A DNA stretch of 7,905 nucleotides from Chloroflexota bacterium (GTDB lineage Bacteria > Chloroflexota > Anaerolineae > UBA4142): positions 1 through 7,905 of the forward strand of contig JACQEA010000437.1 in assembly GCA_016200825.1 (NCBI GenBank), given 5' to 3'. The position numbers and the translations under genes are program-made. Positions 1-4,970 of this stretch are shown one piece after another. The notes under the pieces were generated by a model. That model worked only from the letters and a program-made list of their open reading frames with translations, was not told the DNA's origin and searched no databases. Position 1 is the first letter of the stretch. Each line of letters starts with the position of its first letter.

Positions 1-69
1 AATTTGAATCCATCTCGAAAGGAACGCGAAATCATGAACGCAGCATTGCGACGTTTGAATTGCAATTAA
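1..69 (+). CDS. possible C-terminal end of an upstream gene (partial)
   Basis: The first frame is open from the window edge to a TAA at 67-69 and would encode 22 residues ending RRLNCN. Codon use (GCG, CGC, GAA) is host-like. It could be the tail of a gene that starts outside the window. It could also be an 11-residue leader ORF, since an AAAGGA at 18-23 sits 10 nt before an ATG at 34. It is too short to identify, and a chance open stretch of this size is quite possible. Confidence 0.25.
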   Translation, partial: NLNPSRKEREIMNAALRRLNCN

Positions 70-91
70 ACTTTCTAAAGGAGTCTCCAAA

Positions 92-529
92 ATGGATCCA
101 GCACAAATGGCACAAGCAGTAACAACTTTTCTCGCGCCATTCTTGCCGTATCTAGTCAAAGGCGGATTAGCGGCTGGAAAATCAGCGGCGAAAGAATTGG
201 GGAAAAAATTTGGCGCAGACGCGTGGGAGTACGCGGAAAAATTATGGGAGAGTATTCATCCCAAATTCGCGGACAAGCCCGCCGCTCAAGAAGCCGTAGA
301 GGAATTTGCAAATAATCCTGAAGACGCGGACGCGCAAGCCGCATTGCGTCTTCAATTACGGAAGATTTTTCAGGAAGATCAGGTGCTGGCGCAAGATGTA
401 AGCGCGTTGATAGAGCAAGCCAAAGCCGCGGGAGTTAACGTGATCGTGTCAGGGGAACGTAACATCGTCGCTAGAGATGTGACTAACACTACAATGATTA
501 CTGGCGACAATAACACTGTGAAGCGCTGA
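92..529 (+). CDS. small protein of unknown function with helical body and Gly/Asn-rich tail
   Basis: This is a 145-residue protein whose function I do not recognise. The start is well supported: AAAGGAG at 77-83 lies 8 nt before the ATG. Residues about 5-35 are hydrophobic and Ala/Gly-rich (FLAPFLPYLVKGG), with lysines following, so this may be an amphipathic or membrane-contacting helix rather than a clear signal peptide. Residues about 40-112 are charged and predicted helical. Residues about 113-145 change character: VNVIVSGERNIVARDV and then ITGDNNTVKR form short beta-type repeats with G-[ED]-x-N turns. Similar tails occur, to my knowledge, in small proteins and linkers near signalling or STAND-type ATPases in Chloroflexota and cyanobacteria, but no such partner is visible here. 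The TGA at 527-529 lies one base before the hflX ATG, so the two genes are probably co-transcribed and translationally coupled. Gene existence is quite sure; role unknown. Confidence 0.85.
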   Translation: MDPAQMAQAVTTFLAPFLPYLVKGGLAAGKSAAKELGKKFGADAWEYAEKLWESIHPKFADKPAAQEAVEEFANNPEDADAQAALRLQLRKIFQEDQVLAQDVSALIEQAKAAGVNVIVSGERNIVARDVTNTTMITGDNNTVKR

Positions 530-530
530 A

Positions 531-2045
531 ATGAAAAGAGAAATTACGGTTTCTACTCAACCGCCGATAGAGCGCGCATTTCTCGTCGGCGTTGAAATCA
601 AACGCGCGCATAATGATTTTTCGATTGAAGATTCGCTTGATGAACTCGAACGCCTCGCGGAAACGGCGGGCTTGCAAGTCATCGCGCGCGCGGCGCAACG
701 CGTCGAGCGCATTCATCCCGCGACGCTGATCGGCAAAGGCAAACTGGAAGAGATCATCGCGTCGCGCGCGGAAATTCCGTTTGATGTTTTGATTTTCGAC
801 GAAGAACTGCACCCGAACCAACAACGCGAAATCGAAACAGCGTTCGGCGGCTCGGACATCAAAGTACTCGACCGTACTGCGCTCATCCTCGACATTTTCG
901 CGCAACACGCGCGCACGAAAGAAGGCGCGCTGCAAGTTGAACTCGCGCAGTACGAATATCGTTTGCCGCGTCTTACGCGCATGTGGACGCATCTCGCGCG
1001 GCAAGCGGGCGGCGCGGCGGGTAGGGGAGGGACGGGCGGCGTGGGCTTGCGCGGTCCGGGCGAGCGGCAACTTGAAATTGACCGCCGTGAAATTCGCGCG
1101 CACATTTCGCATTTGAAAAAAGAAATCGAACGCGTGCGAACTCAGCGCGCGGAATATCGCAAGCGGCGCAAAAGGGAAGGGCTGCCGGTTGTCGCGATTG
1201 TGGGATACACCAACGCGGGGAAATCAACATTGTTGAACGCGTTGACTGATGCAAACGTTTTGGTTGAAGACAAATTATTCGCGACACTCGATCCAACGAC
1301 GCGCCGCGTCAAGTTGCCCAGCGGATCGGAAGCATTGTTCACCGACACGGTTGGATTCATTCAGAAATTGCCGACACAACTTGTCGCCGCGTTTCGCGCG
1401 ACGCTGGAAGAAATTGTACAAGCCGATATTTTGCTGCACGTGCTCGATGCATCGCATAAAAACGCGCGCGAGCAAGCGCGCGCGGTGAATGAAACACTCG
1501 AAGAGATTGGCGCAGGCGATACGCCGATGGTGATCGCGCCGAACAAAATTGATCGCGTCATTGCGAGCCGCACATTCGCGGAGTTTATCCTGAGCGAAGC
1601 GAATGGACTCAGTGTAAACTCCGTGTCGAAGCAATCTCCTAATTCCAATTCGGTGATTGCTTCGCCGCAAGACCCGCGCCTCGCAATGACGTTCAATGGT
1701 GTTACACAAGACGAAGATGGGGCAGCCGACATAATAAATATCTCCGCACTGAAAAAAATCGGCTTGGGGGAGTTGCTCGCGCGCGTCGAAGATTTGCTTG
1801 GCGAGAATCTCGTGCCGCTGATCGCGCGCGTGCCTTATCGCGCAAATGATTTGGTGGCGTTGTTTCATCAGCGCGGGATTGTAGAAAAAGAAAAATTTAC
1901 AGAGCAGGGAACCGAGATTCGAGGTAGAATCGCGGCGAATCTGTTGTCGCGTTATGACGCCTACGCGCTAACGAAAAATGGCGCGGCGCGATCAAGCAAT
2001 CGCGCTAGAAGGTCGGAGAGCGATTTTCGCAAGCGCGTGAGGTAG
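531..2045 (+). CDS. hflX: ribosome-associated GTPase HflX, with in-frame repeat insertion
   Basis: HflX is a cytoplasmic GTPase of the Obg-HflX group that binds the 50S subunit and splits stalled 70S ribosomes, notably under heat stress. Residues about 10-200 are the HflX N-terminal domain with the family hallmark RGPGERQLEIDRR (174-186; usual form RGPGETQLE), preceded by a Gly-rich loop and followed by a basic helix. The G domain shows Walker A GYTNAGKST (225-233), DTVGF (272-276), NKID (338-341) and SAL (405-407). The C-terminal subdomain ends near residue 478, followed by a basic tail. Between NKID and SAL there are 63 residues, where the family usually has about 20. The excess matches a palindromic DNA repeat at 1557-1690 (codons 343-387). 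The ATG follows the previous stop by one base with no strong ribosome binding site, which suggests translational coupling. The reading frame is intact, so the protein may be functional with a surface loop. The family call is very secure. Confidence 0.97.
   Translation: MKREITVSTQPPIERAFLVGVEIKRAHNDFSIEDSLDELERLAETAGLQVIARAAQRVERIHPATLIGKGKLEEIIASRAEIPFDVLIFDEELHPNQQREIETAFGGSDIKVLDRTALILDIFAQHARTKEGALQVELAQYEYRLPRLTRMWTHLARQAGGAAGRGGTGGVGLRGPGERQLEIDRREIRAHISHLKKEIERVRTQRAEYRKRRKREGLPVVAIVGYTNAGKSTLLNALTDANVLVEDKLFATLDPTTRRVKLPSGSEALFTDTVGFIQKLPTQLVAAFRATLEEIVQADILLHVLDASHKNAREQARAVNETLEEIGAGDTPMVIAPNKIDRVIASRTFAEFILSEANGLSVNSVSKQSPNSNSVIASPQDPRLAMTFNGVTQDEDGAADIINISALKKIGLGELLARVEDLLGENLVPLIARVPYRANDLVALFHQRGIVEKEKFTEQGTEIRGRIAANLLSRYDAYALTKNGAARSSNRARRSESDFRKRVR
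1557..1690. repeat. 134-bp palindromic repeat (MITE-like) inside hflX
   Basis: The element is bounded by perfect 11-bp inverted ends, GTCATTGCGAG (1557-1567) and CTCGCAATGAC (1680-1690). Two further perfect stems are nested inside: CGGAGTTTA/TAAACTCCG (1579-1587 with 1615-1623, enclosing CTGAG/CTCAG) and CGAAGCAATC/GATTGCTTCG (1627-1636 with 1655-1664). The motifs CATTGCGAG...GAAGCAATC and TCCTGAGCGAAGCGAA are familiar from short dispersed intergenic repeats in many bacterial genomes; I state this from memory, not from a search. Here the copy lies in a coding frame without a stop and accounts for the extra HflX residues between G4 and G5. The first inner stem may be a second repeat nested in an older one. 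Confidence 0.85.
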
Positions 2046-2069
2046 ATGTATTTCGGCCTAAGCGATTCT

Positions 2070-2094
2070 TTCGTGTTGCTTCGTGTGTTTCGTG
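2070..2094 (+). repeat. three TTCGTG hexamers spaced 9-10 bp
   Basis: TTCGTG occurs at 2070-2075, 2080-2085 and 2089-2094, about one helical turn apart, and the block ends in CGTGGATAAC. This resembles the short TTCGTGT-type intergenic repeat seen in many environmental bacterial genomes. It could also be a protein-binding array. Only the sequence pattern is certain. Confidence 0.4.
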
Positions 2095-2248
2095 GATAAC
2101 GATTATTGCGAATAATGTTTATGCAAGCTCGCGGAAATATTAATGCGCGTGAATTCGCGCAGCAGATTATTTGCAAGGACAATTGAGTGCGGCGAGGTAT
2201 TTCAAGTGATAGGCGGGCAACTCTCAAAATTACCTTACGTCGAGTGAT

Positions 2249-2277
2249 TTGACGAGTAAAAGTAATTATATTATACT
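2249..2277 (+). promoter_or_regulatory. sigma70-type promoter of the GIY-YIG/recombinase operon
   Basis: TTGACG (2249-2254, 5 of 6 to the -35 consensus) is followed by exactly 17 bp and then TATACT (2272-2277, 5 of 6 to the -10 consensus). Transcription would start near 2283-2285, giving a leader of about 45 nt before the GTG at 2329. The match is unusually good for this window and points to active expression of the mobile module. Confidence 0.7.
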
Positions 2278-2280
2278 TTC

Positions 2281-2296
2281 AATAACAAAGGTTATT
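2281..2296. promoter_or_regulatory. inverted repeat at the predicted transcription start (operator candidate)
   Basis: AATAAC (2281-2286) and GTTATT (2291-2296) form a perfect 6-bp inverted repeat with a 4-nt AAAG spacer. It overlaps the start point predicted from the promoter immediately upstream. This is the usual place for a repressor site, and it could also fold as a weak 5' hairpin in the mRNA. No regulator gene is present in the window. Confidence 0.4.
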
Positions 2297-2328
2297 ACAA
2301 GTGAAACAAATCTATTGGAGACCATTTC

Positions 2329-2784
2329 GTGAAGACAATAACCATTGCCCAAATTTTGGATAATGCCCTATCGGAATCGGGCTGGAAGGATTTTTGTATC
2401 TATGTATTTCGCGACGACGATTTCGTTTTGTATGTTGGAAAATCGACACAGAATATCATTGATCGCCTCGAAGAGCATCTGGGATTAACCTACCGAGATC
2501 AAAGTCAGGTTGGCAGGCTCATAATGGAAAACGCTCCCCTATCGCGCTCGTGGTCTGTCGATTTGTTGACTCTCGAAGATTCTCTTCAGTTTGTTCGCGA
2601 ATATTTCCCAGAAAGTATGGGGATCGACTTGGAGCTTGCCGAACGCGCAACAATTCTCAGGCACTCCCCTCCCCTGAATGGACAATCCAATCCCCATCCA
2701 AATGCTTTACCTCGCAAGTACACTACAAAGCGTGACGAAAAAATCAAAGCCGTAATCAAAAAAGTATTCAATGAGAAAAAGTAA
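2329..2784 (+). CDS. GIY-YIG nuclease-like protein
   Basis: This 151-residue protein has the layout of a single GIY-YIG endonuclease domain. The GIY-like strand is CIYVF (23-27) and the YIG-like strand is LYVGKS (34-39). The expected catalytic arginine is R46 in IIDRLEEHLG. The metal-binding glutamate is E105 in LAERATILRH, followed by the usual P-x-N turn PPLN (114-117). A basic helix at 128-150 may bind DNA. Members of this fold nick or cut DNA, and include homing endonucleases, UvrC-like repair nucleases and many uncharacterised phage proteins. The start is a GTG, chosen because GGAG at 2317-2320 lies 8 nt upstream. The last 14 bp overlap the start of the recombinase gene, implying co-translation, so a role in processing DNA during element movement is plausible but unproven. 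The region between the YIG motif and E105 is family-specific and not recognised. Confidence 0.8.
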   Translation: MKTITIAQILDNALSESGWKDFCIYVFRDDDFVLYVGKSTQNIIDRLEEHLGLTYRDQSQVGRLIMENAPLSRSWSVDLLTLEDSLQFVREYFPESMGIDLELAERATILRHSPPLNGQSNPHPNALPRKYTTKRDEKIKAVIKKVFNEKK

Positions 2785-3787
2785 ATCTATTTCAATTCAA
2801 CTTGCCACTGAAGGGTTCTTAGATGAATTGTCGGTAGGCAAACAACCTTATACGGTAAAAAGTTATGAGGTCTCGCTTCGACGCTTCCAAAAGTTCTTGG
2901 AATCTGGTCGCGCTATTTCATCTGACTCTGCAACAAACAAATTGACCGTGGATCATGCGATTGATTTTGGCAAATCATTACAAGGACTTGCACCTGCAAC
3001 TATCCGAAATTACCTTGCAGCCATTTCCGAATTCTATCGCTATCTCTTTGCGCGTCGTCTTGTTGACGTGGATATGGCAGATCATCAACGATTATTTTCG
3101 TCGTTGAAACAAATGCGACCGCGCTCCTTTAATTTGCCGCGAGTTCCTACAGACGAAATGATTGATGCACTGATAAAAGCGGTCAGCGCGAAGGAGGATC
3201 CAAAGCAAAAGCAAGCGCGTGGTGATAGAGACCGCGCCGAACTCCGTAGATTTCGTGACATTGCATTATTGCTCTCACTTAAATCATCTGGGATGCGACT
3301 CGGCGAAGTGATCGGATTGAAACGAAGCGATTTGGATTATCGAAACAAGTCCGCCATTGTGACTGGCAAAGGCCGAAAACAACGGATTGTTTATTTTGAT
3401 GATGCCGCATGGAATGCTTTGAAAGAATATTTAGAAACGCGTAAAGATGGAAGTCGCTCCCGTTCACTATCATATCTACCGGTATTTGCACGACATGATC
3501 GACGTTCTGGAAATCAATTATTGCCACTGTCGCGTCAGAGCGTCGAGCAATTGTTTGTTCGTCTCGCCAAGAAATCAAACCTTGACCCAAAGCCAACCCC
3601 ACATTGGTTTCGGCATTGGTTTGCTACACAAATTTTGGAGCGGACCCAAGATTTGGCAGCGCTTCAAGATATGTTAGGACATGAATCTCCCGTAACAACT
3701 CGTGTTTACGCCAAAGTCTCGACCAAGCGATTGCGTCAGGTTCATCGCGTTGCATTTGGGGGAAGAAATGTGAATGAAGACGATTGA
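2771..3787 (+). CDS. tyrosine recombinase/integrase (intact)
   Basis: This 338-residue site-specific recombinase cleaves and rejoins DNA through a 3'-phosphotyrosine. Residues about 8-100 form the SAM-like core-binding domain (TVKSYEVSLRRFQKFL and TIRNYLAAISEFYRYL). Residues about 125-330 form the catalytic domain. All catalytic positions are present: R176 in SGMRLGEV, K200 in VTGKGRKQ, H278 and R281 in PHWFRHWFAT, H304 in MLGHES, and nucleophile Y313 in TRVYAKV. Length and motifs resemble XerC/D-like integrases of mobile elements rather than the chromosomal dimer resolvase, given the spacer at about 141-160 and the operon context. The ATG lies within the end of the GIY-YIG gene (14-bp overlap) and no strong ribosome binding site precedes it, so translation is likely coupled. 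GC content is lower than in the flanking host genes. Confidence 0.93.
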   Translation: MRKSKSISIQLATEGFLDELSVGKQPYTVKSYEVSLRRFQKFLESGRAISSDSATNKLTVDHAIDFGKSLQGLAPATIRNYLAAISEFYRYLFARRLVDVDMADHQRLFSSLKQMRPRSFNLPRVPTDEMIDALIKAVSAKEDPKQKQARGDRDRAELRRFRDIALLLSLKSSGMRLGEVIGLKRSDLDYRNKSAIVTGKGRKQRIVYFDDAAWNALKEYLETRKDGSRSRSLSYLPVFARHDRRSGNQLLPLSRQSVEQLFVRLAKKSNLDPKPTPHWFRHWFATQILERTQDLAALQDMLGHESPVTTRVYAKVSTKRLRQVHRVAFGGRNVNEDD

Positions 3788-4772
3788 AGAAGTAATTCGA
3801 AATTACTTTCGCGATATTTTTGGATTAGAATCTGAGCAAACTGCCGAAACGTATGTCCAAGGAGTACGACGATTTGAAGAATTCTTAGCTACTCAAGGCA
3901 TTGCCCAAAATAAACTAGTATTACATTTAACTCCTGAAATCTTCATAGCCTTTGCTGATTGGATTAGTGGGGTTCGCAATCGAATGAAATCCTTGACCCA
4001 ATCAACAATCCAAGTTTATCTTTCTAGTGTCACTGGTTTTTACAAATATCTTCTGAGGGAACGCTTGATTGATTTTTCTGCTGGTGATTTGGAAAGGATT
4101 CGAGTTTCGTTCCATGCTTCTCGCCGCGGGTTCCAACGCACCTTGCCCAAACTGCCGCCGGAAGAAGCGATCAACGCGTTGCTCGCCGCGGCGCGGCGCG
4201 TCAAATCAAATCCAAAAAAACCGCGCGTGGAACTCGCGCGCTTGCGAAACATCGCGATGATGGAAGCGTTGCGCGCGTCCGGAATGCGCGTGGGTGAATT
4301 GGTTGGATTGAAACGCGACGATCTCGATCATCGCGCGCGTACGGCGCTGGTCACCGGCAAAGGCGATAAACAACACGTGGTTTTTTTTGATGAGCCCGCG
4401 TGGGACGCGCTTGAAAATTATTTGCGCGCCCGCGCCGACGGCGCATCGGGTCGCGCGCTGCATCAACTCGCATTGTTTGCGCGGCACGATCGACGCGCAA
4501 GCTGAAAAATTTTGCCGCTCACGACCGACGCGGTGCGTTTAGTATTTAGCGAATTGGCGCACGCGGCGGGAATCGAAATAACGATGACGCCCCACTCGTT
4601 GCGGCACGCGTTCGCGACCAAATTGTTGGATGCCACCGGCGATTTGGCAGTCGTGCAAGATATGTTGGGTCATTCGTCGCCGACAACGACGCGCATTTAC
4701 GCGCAGGTATCCTCCAAACGAATGCGCGAGGCGGATCGCGCCGCGTTCGGATCGCACGCCGCAGATAATTAG
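3774..4772 (+). pseudogene. second tyrosine recombinase, interrupted by an in-frame TGA
   Basis: Read through one stop, this is a 332-residue paralogue of the preceding recombinase. The first part (residues 1-243) holds the core-binding domain, R172 in SGMRVGEL and K196 in VTGKGDKQ. Codon 244 is TGA (4503-4505). The same frame then continues KILPLTTDAV, with H274/R277 in PHSLRHAF, H300 in MLGHSS and Y309 in TRIYAQV, to TAG at 4770-4772. The intact paralogue has RRSGNQLLPL where this gene has RRAS-stop-KILPL, so the lost residue was probably Gly and one GGA-to-TGA change explains the break. The truncated product lacks the nucleophile; a TTG at 4512 could in principle start the second half. The ATG overlaps the upstream gene by 14 bp, after a GGGGGAAG purine run at 3758-3765. 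Up to about 4120 the gene is AT-rich, and beyond it GC-rich and host-like, so it looks mosaic. A sequencing error at the TGA cannot be excluded. Confidence 0.85.
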
Positions 4773-4872
4773 AGCGAGTATGCAAAATCTTCCTGAGGCG
4801 TTCTGGAACGTCAGACAAGCAACATTTTTCAGTGAAGCGAATTGCAAGAAATCTATTTGCATACTCGCTCTA
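4770..4872. mobile_element. 103-bp MITE-like element with 17-bp perfect inverted ends
   Basis: TAGAGCGAGTATGCAAA (4770-4786) is the exact reverse complement of 4856-4872. The outermost bases on both sides are TA, so this could be 15-bp terminal inverted repeats flanked by a TA target duplication, as known for IS630/Tc1-mariner type elements and their MITEs. The 69-nt interior encodes nothing convincing and carries a smaller hairpin: CGTTC-TG-GAACG at 4799-4810, extended by CTGA (4793-4796) and TCAG (4811-4814) with a GG bulge. The first three bases, TAG, are the stop codon of the broken recombinase. A large transcript hairpin or a recombinase-related attachment site are alternatives. Confidence 0.65.
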
Positions 4873-4892
4873 GGATTAATAAATTCTAATCC
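4873..4892. repeat. small inverted repeat GGATTA/TAATCC
   Basis: GGATTA (4873-4878) and TAATCC (4887-4892) are a perfect 6-bp inverted repeat with an 8-nt AT-rich spacer. It directly abuts the MITE-like element and lies about 20 bp upstream of the peptidase promoter. It may be a protein-binding site or a weak hairpin; no T-run follows it, so a terminator is not supported. Confidence 0.35.
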
Positions 4893-4910
4893 ACCTTTAA
4901 CGCGCCCTGA

Positions 4911-4939
4911 TTGTCGCGGTTATAAATCTATGTTAGAAT
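4911..4939 (+). promoter_or_regulatory. sigma70-type promoter of the S41 peptidase pair, extended -10
   Basis: TTGTCG (4911-4916, 4 of 6 to the -35 consensus) is followed by 17 bp and TAGAAT (4934-4939, 5 of 6 to the -10 consensus). The -10 is preceded by TGT, which makes an extended TGn -10 element. The start point would be near 4946, about 25 nt before the ATG at 4971. The promoter sits downstream of the MITE-like element, so the peptidase genes appear to be expressed independently of the recombinase operon. Confidence 0.6.
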
Positions 4940-4970
4940 AGCACGCGTTGAATTGGAAAGGACAAACTCT

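Larger units (their letters stand above)
2046..2328. other. intergenic region between hflX and the GIY-YIG gene
   Basis: No convincing gene lies in these 283 bases. The region holds three spaced TTCGTG hexamers (2070-2094), a small hairpin ATTATT-GCG-AATAAT (2102-2116) and a second weak one, GCGCG/CGCGC (2145-2149 with 2156-2160). The promoter and inverted repeat of the downstream operon occupy the 3' end. No clear rho-independent terminator for hflX is visible. Composition becomes AT-rich from about 2220, which may mark the edge of the accessory segment. Confidence 0.7.
2249..4772 (+). mobile_element. putative mobile module: GIY-YIG nuclease plus two tyrosine recombinases
   Basis: One promoter precedes three overlapping genes in the same direction: a GIY-YIG protein, an intact tyrosine recombinase and a paralogous recombinase with a nonsense codon. 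From about 2220 to about 4120 the sequence is visibly poorer in GC and in CGCG words than hflX and the peptidase genes, which suggests acquisition from elsewhere. I found no flanking direct repeat, tRNA target or cargo gene, so exact ends are unknown; the coordinates given are promoter to last stop. It could be a degraded integrative element, or a standalone recombinase cassette comparable in spirit to the multi-recombinase RIT or Tn554-type elements. Confidence 0.5.

Noticed and set aside
498..1112. Long antisense open frame opposite hflX (204 residues)
   Set aside because: It is Arg/Ala-rich, has no recognisable domain and mirrors the codon bias of hflX; the sense frame has clear HflX motifs.
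4503..4505. TGA as selenocysteine or as a reassigned codon
   Set aside because: The paralogue has Gly, not Cys, at the aligned position; no obvious SECIS-like stem follows; and TGA serves as the normal stop in other genes here (529, 3787, 7461), so reassignment is unlikely.
4770..4872. Rho-independent terminator of the recombinase operon
   Set aside because: The stem is perfect but the loop is 69 nt and no T-run follows the 3' arm, so a mobile or recognition element fits better.
4780..4941. Open frame through the MITE-like element and downstream spacer
   Set aside because: It reads through an inverted repeat and the peptidase promoter, has no ribosome binding site and no protein-like features.
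4089..4962. TTGGAAAGGA occurring at 4089-4098 and 4953-4962 as possible attachment-site direct repeats
   Set aside because: It is only 10 bp, the second copy is simply the ribosome binding site of the peptidase gene, and the first lies within a coding frame; chance is sufficient.
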